This document shows positions 1 through 11,960 of a stretch of DNA of 64,000 nt, in pieces. The notes under the pieces are model-generated. The model was given only the letters and a program-made list of their open reading frames with translations. It ran no database searches and was not told the DNA's origin. Origin of the DNA: Lasioglossum baleicum (Eukaryota; Arthropoda; Insecta; Hymenoptera; Halictidae); contig NC_134948.1 in NCBI RefSeq assembly GCF_051020765.1, forward strand, positions 1,604,501 through 1,668,500. The letters run 5' to 3'. A program made the translations under genes and the position numbers. Positions within the stretch are counted from its first letter, which is position 1. Each line of letters starts with the position of its first letter.

Positions 1-1188
1 TTAAGCTCCATGTAAAATTGATCTTGAATGTCGGCCGAAAAAGGCTCTTTTCAGCTCGTAAATTTCAGGTGTTCTCCTTCCATCGATCAGCGAGAACAAT
101 CACGAGCATTTTCGGAACGCACCGGCTCCGCGCCTATGCATTTTCCATAAATTGCTCTCTTTCGCCGTGAATCGATCCCGGAGCAATAGCACGCACCGTA
201 AATCACTGGATTCAGCGGCGTTGTTGCTCGGAAGAATAAAACCGTACGACCCCGTTTCGTCCCTTAAATTTTCAGAGCGCAGACTGCACCGACTCCTCGG
301 TCTGCGGGTGCGCGGGGGGTGAACACCAGTGTCTGCTCTGCGGACCAAGGATCGTTGTTCTCCCCGACTGACGTCGCGGCTTAAAAGAAATTGCAACAAA
401 TTTATAGCGTGCACCTTTATCGAATTTCTGCGCGCGACGCAGCCGCGTAAAATTTTTATTCGCGTCTATTTTAAGCATCCCCGAAAGGGTATAGATTCGC
501 CGGTTTCGCGCGGAGCGGTGTTCGGAATGAATATTTTTCGAACGCTCGAGAACCATCGATTGCTCGAAACATTTTTTTCCCAAGTTACAACGACAGACAC
601 TTCATCTCTATTTTTTTTTGTTGCGAAGGCCGCCTTTTAACAGAAGTGAGCGATTTATCGATGTTCGAATTAAAGCCGGGATTTGTGGACGTAGTTACCA
701 ATCGTAGCGACGATTCCACGAGCGCAATCAATTTTCCGCGAGGGGAATACTTTCGCGGAGTGGCGAAATAGCGTGACCGCTCGGACGACTCGCGTGAGAG
801 ACTCCGAAATGAAAAAAAGCGGGAACAACGAGAAAAAATACCACTCGACGGCACCGACTCGCTGCGATAATAGTCATCAATAACAAAAATCCGGGCGTTT
901 AAGGGTAAGTCAGGCGTGACGTGGCAGATTACGATTTTTTCGTCGCTTTTTTCCGAGCAGTGGGAACACCGTCCAAGGTCGAAGATCCAGAGTCCAAGAT
1001 CTGTAGATCACGGTCCAGAATCCAAGGTCTACACCACCCGAAATCTAGGATCTAAACTTAGTGATCTACATTCTACGTTCTAAGCAGATTACCTGAAGTT
1101 TACGATGGCAGATCCAACGTCTCAGATTTACAGCCAGCGATGTAGTTTCTACCTGTCTCAGTGTCCAATTTCGTAATCGGCTGTCCAG

Positions 1189-1223
1189 TATAAATAGTGA
1201 GTGTTTTACAGCTGACATTCAGT
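1189..1223 (+). promoter_or_regulatory. Candidate core promoter: TATA box plus TCAGT initiator
   Basis: TATAAATA lies at 1189-1196 and TCAGT at 1219-1223. The A of the initiator is 32 nt from the first T of the TATA box, which is the spacing used by arthropod TATA/Inr promoters. A second GTGAGT-like string overlaps the TATA box and is not interpreted. No recognisable coding exon follows closely, so any transcript would begin with a non-coding exon or be non-coding. A chance match cannot be excluded. Confidence 0.3.
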
Positions 1224-4200
1224 ATTTTGCAGAATTGCGAGAGTAGCTATCCAAGAACAAACAGCTAAATATACCAAGATCCTGAAATATTTATATTATG
1301 GACACATGTGCACAATTTTAGTGCAGAAATTTGAATGATTCTTCTGAAAAAATTTCTGAAAATTCTCGGTTGACGGGAGCGCCCTCTCGACCACAATGCA
1401 CTGATCGTAGCGTGATTTAATTAATAGTGATCTTGGAATGACCGAGAGGGTCCAATGAAATGTTGTTCGGCGTCGTCGCAGAGGTGCCACTGGGTCAGGG
1501 AAACCCTCTGGTTTTCCGGATGCTACGTTACTGTGCCACAGCGACGCCGGAGAGAGAATCGTTCCGTCAGTCGGGTCTCGGCCGCCGTCAACGTCAATAC
1601 GACGGCGCACGAGTTCATCGTCTCGGCTCGGGAGCACCGAGCCACCTCGCGGTATCAGCTTTTTTGCAAAATTGTTATCACTTTCTTCTCTATCCACCTC
1701 TATCTCCGTCAAATTCCACAGTCTGCCATTCCTCTCCGCCTTCGAAGCACTTCAAACTCTTTGGAACCTCTGCACAGTTAGCTGTCACACGATCTCCACG
1801 TCTCCATTGGCATTTTGACATATTCTGTGACAGTGCACGACAGACCTCGTTACCCCTAGCCCTTCTAGAAAGTACCCATTCGTTGGTTGGGCTTCGCCGA
1901 GTGTGTCAGAAAATTTCGTGAAAAATGCTCGAACGTTTTCGAAGCTGTCTGAGTAGGTCTACAGTCCATTGGTGTACCTGTCTGTTTTGATTTTGCCCCA
2001 GTGAGCCCGACCCCCTCTCTTTCGAGGTGCTTTCTGGACGTTCCAGTGACGTATTTGTTTAGTGCAGTGACGTTCGTGGCGAGTCGAGCTTTTTGGTTAG
2101 GTGATTCCCTGGTCTATACGAGAGGCGTGCTCTCGTGCCAATTGGATTTGTTTTGATGCGCTCGATCTCCTGGAGACGTGAGCCCGAAGATGAGAGTCTT
2201 GGCACCAGGAACGTGCGAAATCGAGTGGCCCTTTTTCTGCAAGCACGTGGCGCCGGTGAAAAGTGCTTTTTCATGCTGCCTCGCTTCCCATCGTGTTCTC
2301 TATTCAACAAAATTTCAACTGTGAGCCACCGTTCCGACGTATTTAAATCCACGGGAACCACCTAACCCTCCTCGAACTCGCGGAATAGGTTTCCAAATAA
2401 TGCGAAACCTCGTTCCACTCGGTTCCACAATCAAGTAACGCATTCGTGATTGTTATTTTCGAAAACTGCACAGAGGTCGGGAATAATTCCCTGCATTCAC
2501 CGGTTCGAAAATGGAGAATAAACTCGTCGGCCCCCCGTTTGTCTTGTGTAATTCAAATTCTCTGTTAATTTATATATCTCTGTTTACGATTAATTACTCG
2601 TGACCCAATTGTTTCGCGATCGCCCGTCGTCTATTTGCGTTGCCGGTGCTGAAAGATTGCGCTGGCAATGGCAGCCGGGAAGTCGAAAAGCCACCGCGAC
2701 ACTCGCGGCCTTTTTCCAACGAGAGAATTAATGCTCGTTAGCCGGCTCCTTCGTTCACAGGTTGCTAAATTGAGACAAACAACGACCGCCTCGGTGTTTC
2801 TTACGTACCTCCTTGAACTTGCTTACACAAAGCTGCCACTCGGCCACCCCTTTTTCGGAGCGGATCCCCTAAAACTTCGACGCCAGCCAGCAGAAACCCG
2901 ATATTTAATCTTCTTTCGCCACCGATTGATCTTTAAGAAGTGTACACACTCCAGTGATTCTCCGCGTTTCAAAGAAATCAAACATAGTAGAACCTTTCGT
3001 TTATTTGCTCTGTGTTTACTAATTAATCTTGTCGGAGGGTGCACTCCAAGAGTCCGTCTTCTGTTCCGAGTGTAAATCGTTAAGAAATTTCAGTCAAATT
3101 CCTTCGAACTTCTCCCTAAACTTTCTCCCTGTTTTTCCTCTTTTCAGCAATTAATTTTTCGAAAACGTGCACTCCAAGCTTCAATATTACGTTCCAAGTA
3201 AATCGTTTATAAAAGTCGCAGTCAAACATCTCCAAACTTTTCGACATCGTTACACGCAGACAAACACAACAAAGCTTTTCATCGATGTCTTCTCTTCCTG
3301 TCTGAAATGAACCATTAAGAAACTTCAAACTCTGACAAACTCGGCTCGATCATGATCAATCTTTGATCTCAAACCGGTGCAAACATGCTCGAACAGATTT
3401 TCCCGCTGCTTCTCACAATAATTCCTGACGAATGTTTCGGTCCTGGTTTGTTTAAACGTTTTGCCATCCAGCCCAGTGAATGAACGTGCGCCAGTGTGGA
3501 TCCTAGTGAATCGAGTCGGTGTGTGGGGATGTGTGTCCTGGTGAATCGCGATCGGGGAAGTGACTAGGGCTCGGGGCGAGTCGCTCGAAACATCCAGTGA
3601 GCAGAAAACCACCCCCGGCGAGTCGTACAGGTCGCGTGTCGTGTGACATGCTACCTGTTGTCTAGTATCCCCGGCTAGAAACTTTTTCATGCAAATCTGG
3701 CGGCTGCACCTGTGTGTCTGTGTGTCACGAGCCACCGCCACCGCTCCCTTCCCGTTCCGTGGGCTTCTGTTGTGATCTTGGCAGTGATTCCGGCCGGGTG
3801 GGGCTCCTTTCGATTTCAGGGGTTGGCTGCTGGTCCGAGCCGCTGCTATACTCTGCTATACTTGTTGATAACACTGCTATATTCCTTTGAACTACGCGAG
3901 AGATCCTCTGAGTCCTCTCTGAAAATAATTCGGACAATTTTGATTCCTCGAACATCGAGTATTGGGGTTGTTTTTGCCGCCGGCGATGATTCAGTAAATT
4001 AGAAAGTTGATTTAATTTGCAGCGCAATTGCTGATGCGTCCATTCGAATTATTTAACGTACCGTAAATGTAGGTTCTCGTTCAGTACCTGTCCGTTAATT
4101 GCCACATTCGGAATCAGTGGAACTTAATCTTGACGGTTTGTTAATTCCGTTGTGTTAATATTCCATTTATTAATTAATCGCCGGGCCGGGAATGAACAAA

Positions 4201-4729
4201 AGCATTAGTGTTTGGAATTGGATTCGGTAACAGTGGAATGAGAGAGCGTGTTGTCAGCCACATGCGCGAGCATACACGGCTGGGTTGATGGGAGGATTAA
4301 AAACGTGATAATCATGTTGCGAAAATGTTAGTGTAACGAGCGTCATTCCGAGGTATTCAATTTGGAAACATTTTTCATGGAAAGAGATTTTTCACATGTG
4401 TGGGTGTATAAATGGGAAACTGTTACAAAATCAATTACGTGAATCTGACAGTGTCTATCAACACATTTTTAGCCGGGAAGGGAGCAGCGACAAGGCGGTC
4501 TGCCAACGCATCTTTCGACAGCACTCTGACAACACTGGCCGCGAGAACGGTGCTTCTTCCAATATAAATAAATAATGGTAGACCCGGCGGGAAATTAGTT
4601 TACATACTTATATAGTCAGAATTGGACGTCCAATAATTTTCTGGAAATGTGACAGCGGGAGAGAGACGATTTAATTCGTGACCCGAGTAGCTGTGGCATT
4701 TGGGAGATCATTGTTTTGACATCCCCAAT

Positions 4730-5450
4730 ATGTCAAAGTTGCTCGGGAACTCCCGAAGTATCTCTTCGATGTCAGCTCTCTGATTTATTCATCACAATTC
4801 ATCCTCCGCTAGAAAATATTGCTCGTCCGACCATGGACCAGACTTATCTCCTTGCCCTTTGTAAAAATTGCATTCCTCGAATGGTGCCCATGTCACTGTT
4901 TTTGAGCAGCTTAAGTCGATCCCTCGAGAGAACTGGAAATGCTTACTCCTCGTTCGGTCGCGAAACGTCACAAATTTATTTTCAAACAAAATGTCACATA
5001 TATGTATTTATGAAAATGTCTCCGATAGGAGCAAGTTTAACCTCATCTCCTTGACCTCTTTAAAAATTGTTTTCCTCTTTTCCCCAAATCCTGCATGCAT
5101 CAAGGAGTTCGAACAGCTGAAGACGATCATGGAAACTAGAAGTGCTTGTTCCTCGTCGCCTTTTCCTGCAGAAAGTATTTTTCAAGCACGTCACCGGAGC
5201 AAAATACTCGAACCGAGCATTTTCAGAACAATCTCCGCAAAGAGGCTTAAACCAAAAAATTCTTTGGAACGAATTTCGCCTGACTACAGCCGAGGCTTAT
5301 CTCGTCATACTTTCAGAAACTTATTTCACAAATTCTGCACGTATTCTAGACACGATACATTAATGAAAAATTTGTAAAAGGTTCTGTGGCGGGTCGAAAC
5401 TCCAATTTTGTCTTATCTTCTTATCCCTCGCAAAAATTACTTTTTCAAAA
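4730..5450. repeat. Degenerate tandem repeat, period roughly 200 bp
   Basis: Blocks recur in the same order. CTTATCTCCTTGCCC followed by a TAAAAATTG block and then ATTCCTC is at about 4843; a close variant begins at about 5042 and a weaker one at about 5411. A GAGCAGCTTAAG-type block (about 4903) and its partner GAACAGCTGAAG (about 5111) lie at comparable offsets. The copies are strongly diverged, so the array is old. No coding function is apparent. Confidence 0.4.
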
Positions 5451-8438
5451 ACATTCCCCGCGATCAACGCGAAGTGTGGTTATCAGGAATTTTGTAAGAC
5501 AATCTTTGGGAAAGGCGAGCTTCAGGCACGTATTCCTTGTCTGATCACGATCCTCTTCGCCTCGCCACTTTCAAACTTCTTTGTACGCTACATGGTCGTT
5601 ATTCAGCATGGGGAGCACCACTGTACAAAACATAGTAAATTGTTAATCTGAAAAATTTAATCAAAGCACGTAACAGTGAAGAATCCAACCCCTCGAAAAT
5701 TGAAAATTCCCGCTAACCGAATTTCATTTATTAACCACCCTCAATTTATACGAACCAAAATTGATCTACCTTGCTTATTTGTCTGGTAAATTAAAATGCT
5801 AAATACTGTTGCTAGGGAGGCGTATTTAATTAATATTTCTTTTTCGTGTTTTTCGCGATGAATTGCGTCAGGGAACATTTCGTGGGCCGTCTGGGGGAGG
5901 GGATCAGCTGGTGAAAGTAGCACGCTCGAATTCCCTTAAATCCGACCTCAAAAGGGGTGCCTTATCGCGTCTAATCTGTTGCGAAAGTGCTTTAATTCGA
6001 GATACGTGTTCCTCCAACCTCGGGGGCATTCGTTCGTGCAATAACGATTGTTGTTACCTCTCTCTCTCTCTCCTTTTGTTTACCTCTTTCTCCCCGCTCT
6101 TTCTCCTCAGCGTTACGGTGGCAACTGATAAAAGGGTGATACCTATTCAGCGTTACTTAATTAAGGCTCGGCCGCTGCTCGGTTCGCGAGCGTGTACCGC
6201 GGTGAAAGAGGTACTCGCAATTAAGCCTGCAATGCGCAATGTTTTCTTGTCGAGTGAGGAAAGTGCTGATGATAAATTTAACAGGAAACGAGGGCCTTCA
6301 TCGTACCCGTGTTTTGCTTGACTCTTTGCTCTCCTCCATTTTTACCCCGATCAAAAAAACCACGGCTCCTCGCGAACTCCTACAGGAATTACTCCAGTAT
6401 TTCCCCGCCGTTGTCTTCATGTATTATTTCGCACGAGATTGTTCTTATTTTCTGTCTTACTTTCAAATATATATGTATATATATCTCGCAGTCTTCCGGT
6501 ACGGCTTTCTATTTTCCGAAGCACCGGAACTGCTGTTGCTAATGAAATGATTCCCTGGAATTTAATTTGCCTTGCTACTGCTGAACTCTGATCGAAGCAA
6601 TCTTTTTTATTTTTATTTCCGTAGAACGTTACCTTGGCGCGGTGAAATTATTTCCAGTGCCGTCCTATTCTACTCGATCATTTCGAACAGCAGATTTTTC
6701 TGCGAGACTCCGACAACGTGCGATTGTAGAAATATAACAGCGCGAGTAATCGGGACACGATTGAATTTTAATGATACACCGGCGCAAAGGGGGATATAGG
6801 ATTAAACATTCCGCGAGTGAAAAAATAAATAAATCCAATAAAAGTTTCATCAACTGTGTTGTACGATTCGATATTCAATACGATATATGTACATATTTGT
6901 AATGTCATATTGTCTTTCACCAATCGCGAAACGCTTTTACACTATCCGTTGGCACAAATAAAATCGGTTCTGGAAACGTGAACACCAATCAGCTTGGTTG
7001 TTTTTAATTGGAGCAAATATTACTGGATTCTCGAGCAACGCGAACAGGTTATCCCGGAATCGTCGAATAGATTGCACGTAACAATAACCATAGTCGACTG
7101 CATGGGGAACAACAAATCGAATGGCAATAACGTTTTTATCGAACACAATGGCGATAATCATAGCAGCAGGCGGAGGACAACCGGGAATAAAATAACAGAG
7201 GTGAAAAACACGCAATGCCTATCTTGTGGAAGGTTGCGCGTATAAAAATACAATTTTTTCAAATTGTTCGAGGTACAATATTGACCTGACCTGCGCATAA
7301 AAATAACACAGGTCGCGCGAGACTTATTCCGGTGAATTTTCTGGATAGTGTTAATTGAGTTTCTCGTGGTTGATTTAATATGTACATTCGTGAAAGAGTG
7401 CAATCATTTTTCCGATAATTTTTGCAGAGCTGTTTGCGCTACGGTCGATCGAGTGCTCTTTCTGGAGACACACCATAAGCCCCCCGTCCTACATTCCAGA
7501 ATACCGTGGCCGTTCGCACAAATTAGCCGTCGTTAGCGCAACACCCGCAGCGTTCAGCTCGTATTGTCTGACCATTACCGGCGGGTTCCCCTCGCTCGAA
7601 TCAAGTTTCCCGGATCCCGTTGCCGGAGCCGTAGACCTCCGCTCCGTTACGTAATAACAAAAATAAACAGCCGGGCTGGGGTTCATTGAAAGCTTCCTTT
7701 GACGGCCGATTCAGGAGCCGTCGATAATTTTATTTTCCACCGTGCTATTAACCGTACGCCGCGATTAATTGACACATGCTCTCGGAGGGAAAAGGAGGGG
7801 GACGGGTTTGGTGAGAAACGACGGGCAACCGTGAAAGGGGCGGTAAAGGGAAAGCGGGGGGTGTCGGTCAGTAACTGACAATCGATGATTACGCCTCCCG
7901 GTGATCATCGATTGCGCGCACGCCCCTCGCGTAATTGATGGTAGAGCCTGCCTTCCGATAATGAAGTCGCATGCCGGAAACACCCGCGTGAAAAACGTGC
8001 CAGTAATTCCGAACGAAATCTCCCATTGTCTTCGCAACGCTCCGCGAAGAGGTCGAGAGAAATATCGTCCGGCTCGGGAACCTCCACTACAAACGAATTT
8101 TTTATTGTTCAACTACTAAACGCTGCGCTACAGAACCGTCATGTACACACTTCTACCCATATTTCAACAATACTTGTAAATTTTTTGCCGAAGGAAGAAT
8201 AAAGATTGAACTCGTTATGGGCGATTTTATGAATTCGCGACGAAGAAGGAAATTGTTCAATTTCCAAGATTGGCTTCAAACTTTCGCTATTGACAGGATC
8301 GGTGTCAAAAAGTAAAATCGGAAACTGTAGGAATGGCACCGCTTTTTGTTAAAAGTGTCACTTCTCGAAAATGGGCTGTAAAATGATTTTTTTCAAATTC
8401 CCTAAATCTGTAGTTTAACAATTAGAGTAATTAGAATA

Positions 8439-8861
8439 CAGTGGATAACAAAAGTAAGTTGTTAATACTCATATTTTCAATAATGAAATCACGATACCAG
8501 TAATATTTATTCACTTGTAAGAACAAACAAGTTGATTACATATTTAATGGTAACGATTATCACAGTGATTTGAAGATCTATCAAGATATTTATCTTTCTA
8601 TACTAAATATACAAAATTACAAAATTTCCATGCTTGACATACAAACCTACTTTTGCCACACCGAATTTTGTATATTTAGTATAGAAAGATCAATATCTTG
8701 ATAAATCTTCAAATCACTGTGATAATGGTGATTAATTTTGTTTTCAACATTACCATTAAATATGTAATCAACTAGTTTATTTTTACGAGTGAATAAATAT
8801 TACTGTTATCGTGATTTAATTATTGAAAATATGAGTATAAACTTACTTCTGTTATCCACTG
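8439..8861. mobile_element. Palindromic TA-flanked MITE (foldback element)
   Basis: The 423-bp element begins CAGTGGATAACA and ends with the reverse complement GTTATCCACTG, and is flanked by TA on both sides (8437-8438 and 8862-8863). The arms run about 190 bp each (about 8439-8628 and 8666-8861) and are nearly complementary throughout, with a short central spacer of about 36 bp. TA duplication plus terminal inverted repeats point to Tc1/mariner mobilisation. There is no transposase coding, so it is non-autonomous. Transcribed, it would form a long hairpin. Confidence 0.85.
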
Positions 8862-11800
8862 TAACTAATAATTAGAATTATCACTACAAAAACAATTAAG
8901 CCCAGCTCCGGTTGAGCGACGAGAATTCGAGAACGACGGTAACGTGAAAAATGTTCATCGAGTCCCAGATTAAGAAATTGTTCGCGTCGATTGGAGGATC
9001 GACAGAACAATAGAATTGCTCGGGTATTAAGTGGAGGGTATAAGTGCGACGCGTCTGAATTAGCCGGCTTCATTTTCCACATCGCGGAGCCTATTGCCCG
9101 TAAAGCCTGCTGGAAAACAAAGTTTACGACGTATATCAGATTTTCTTCGACGCATCGTCGAACGGGGTGCGAGAGGGGAAGGAAGGGGTGAAACTGATTT
9201 CCTTTACGATCGAACGGGAAACTACTTTCCCTGGCGGAGGACATTCCATTTTCTTCGGAATCCGATTAAAGGCTTCCGGCGTATCGAATAAACAGGAAAT
9301 TAGGTTATGTCATTAGGCGACACTTTCTTCTTAGCCCCTTTCGGAGCCAATAATCTGTCAGCCGGCTCCGGCGCGAGGCAGTCCGGTGATTAATTTCTGT
9401 TTAAACGAAACCTCGGTGTCTGGCTGGCGATTCGACCCTTTGATTTCGACAACTGCGTCGCGTCGCCGATAAATCCGCGCATAATTGATAAAAGCAATCA
9501 GCGGCGAATTAAACCGTCCCCGTAAATTCCCACTGGCTCTGGCGTTTAATTTATTTCATTGAAATTTCAATGTATTTTTGGTGGCGGGACCGACCGACAA
9601 GAAGCGAAAATAGAGTTCCGGTATAATAGCGGGAACAATATTATGCTGGGAATTATAACGGTGAAATTTCCCCCAATTAATTCGGCAAGGGGAACGTCCT
9701 GTTAATGGTCAGACACTGAAGAGGATTTTATCGAATTTCTAGAATGTGACACACGAAAATATTTATGGTTAAACGCGTGTCTCGGAAACTATTAATCGCT
9801 GTCAAATGAACTTCGGAATAAACCGAGTTTTGCGACTAAAAATCTAATTCCCCGGGTTCTCTTATGGGGAAAAAAACGAGAGGAGGAAAATATTGGTGGC
9901 GGAGACGGGAAGGCCGTGAACGACAAAAAAAAATGGAGGAAATTCATCGTAGTCGCCGCGATAAATCACATTTATGGCCGAGTGAACGGGACGTAGGTGT
10001 ACGTCGATGCAAAAGCTCTCGCCCGGAAATCGTACGGCTCCTCGAGCTCTCCGTTCCCATTCAGAATTTCCTTTCGCTTCATTAGAGGTGGAATTTATGA
10101 AATTATCAAAACGTAAAAGACCCTTTAAAGAGAGGAGAATGGACATGGAAAAATAATTATGCCGAACGAATGCTTGAAAAAACTTGTTAAAAAAATTGAA
10201 CCTGGGTACAAGCGAAAATCAGAGAATAATGAATCTCATTACGCGCGCAATTGAAAAATTCGCAGAAACATGGAAAACAGTAGAGACAAAGCTCGGTAAT
10301 GGTTAGATAATCTACGCGTGTAATTTTTTCATCATTCGAACTAACTCAGACCTAACATCCTCAACCGAATTTTCACTAAAAGACGCGACCAATTAATGTC
10401 TTCCATAAATTTACAAATATTTGGTTGATCAAATTTTCGTTTGATATCCCGACGTCCATTTCTGCCATTATTTACTGCCCGGGTCTCCAGTCGCATCCAA
10501 TTGAATTATGTCGTCGCACGGCGGCGGTCTCTTTACGTTTGATCTTTTGTGGATCCAATTTCCTAGTTCGAGGTCGGGTTGCCCTCTCTCACCTCCTCAC
10601 GCAAAATTGAAGAACTTCAACGAGCCGTAGGGGGGTGGAGAAAGTGGCAAAGAGGAGTTTCGAGGCCAATCCGAATCCAGAAGGATCGCCGGCCCGCACT
10701 TCCCAGGCAATTTGCCGGTTAATGGTTAATAAAAAGTGGGCCGGATTGCCGGGGAAATTAAAAATTCCAGCATCGTCGTTGCTTGATTGCCCGACGGGTC
10801 CCGCGGTAACTCGGTGATCCTATTTTTCCAGCCGGTTGTTATTATTCGACGCGCTTCTCGCCGACTTCGCCGGCACGAAACTCGAATGCTGAAAGTCGAA
10901 CTACCTACCAGCCCCCCCGGTTAGACTGTTGACATTAACACGGGAACGCTTTTATATTCCACAGGGTACATTATTTAAATTTTCCCGCCGTTCGACCGCG
11001 CCTCTGTCAATGGAGCCGTTTTTGAAATGTAGATTCCACGTTCCGTCTCCCGTTGTACCGGCTCGACGAGACGATTGTCACGGAAGTATTCCCATCCCGA
11101 GCTGTCAATTTCAGACAATTCTTTCAGATAAAAAATTGCCAGGTTATCACAGGTCAAGTGTTTCGAAGTTCTGTATTCTACAGTGTACGAAATTTTGCCC
11201 AATAATAGTCTCACCATTTTTTATCCGATAAATAAATGTTCATCCGAATATTCCGAGATAACGATCCGCGAATAAACACGTGTTATTAATCTCGGTATTC
11301 GGCGTTTCATTGAATCGCGATATCCGCGAAGCATTGTAGAACGAAATTAAAAGCGGAGGATAATGAAATCATATTTAATTAAACAACGCAGGGGAAAATC
11401 GGAGAATAAATTGCATCGCGAGCTACGGGAGATGGGGGGGAACATGATCGCGGAAAGGAACAGCGAACGCGCGTGCACGTGAACGAATATCAAAATCTCG
11501 TAGCTTTTCTGATTCCCGAAGATGACAGCCCTCGAATATCGATTTCTGTTCACCTAATATCGAATACTCGAACCGAACTAGTCGATTTCCTGCTCGGAGG
11601 GGCGTCAAATATTACACGCGAATCGACGGAAGCTTGATATTACCGTCACGGGAATTATCGGGGCGTGGTAAATAGCATAACACTGTCATATCCTACATCC
11701 ATCACGGCTCGCTCGAAAAAAGAAATCGAATCCTGTTAACGACAGTAGTGGCACAGGAAACTCAATTATTTTTCAAGCTGATCATGGATATGGTCATTAG

Positions 11801-11960
11801 GTTAAACCTGGTTCTTGATAACGCATTCTCTCAGTTGGAATTTTTGAAATGGCTATACCAGATTGGTCTGGCCCAGATTTGGACCCCGAACTATAACTAG
11901 AGCCCGGACCTAATTCGATCCTCGCCCTAACTAAGGTTTTTCTCAAACCTTTTAATCTCG
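8862..11960. other. Gene-free stretch
   Basis: I see no splice-bounded open frame, RNA gene or clear repeat. The longest frames (130 and 100 codons) have low-complexity, non-protein-like composition and lack supporting junctions. Best read as intergenic or intronic spacer. Confidence 0.5.

Larger units (their letters stand above)
1..8438. other. Gene-free stretch, no supported coding exon
   Basis: No open frame here combines an ATG, a sensible protein composition and flanking splice signals. The longer frames are arginine/serine-rich translations typical of non-coding DNA. Contents that can be named: a candidate TATA/initiator pair near 1189-1223, a few degenerate repeats (about 21 bp near 970-1040, a pair about 129 bp apart near 3039-3230, and about 200 bp near 4730-5450), a short CT tract near 6058, and a perfect 11-bp stem at 7879-7914. 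Most likely intergenic or long-intron DNA. Confidence 0.6.
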
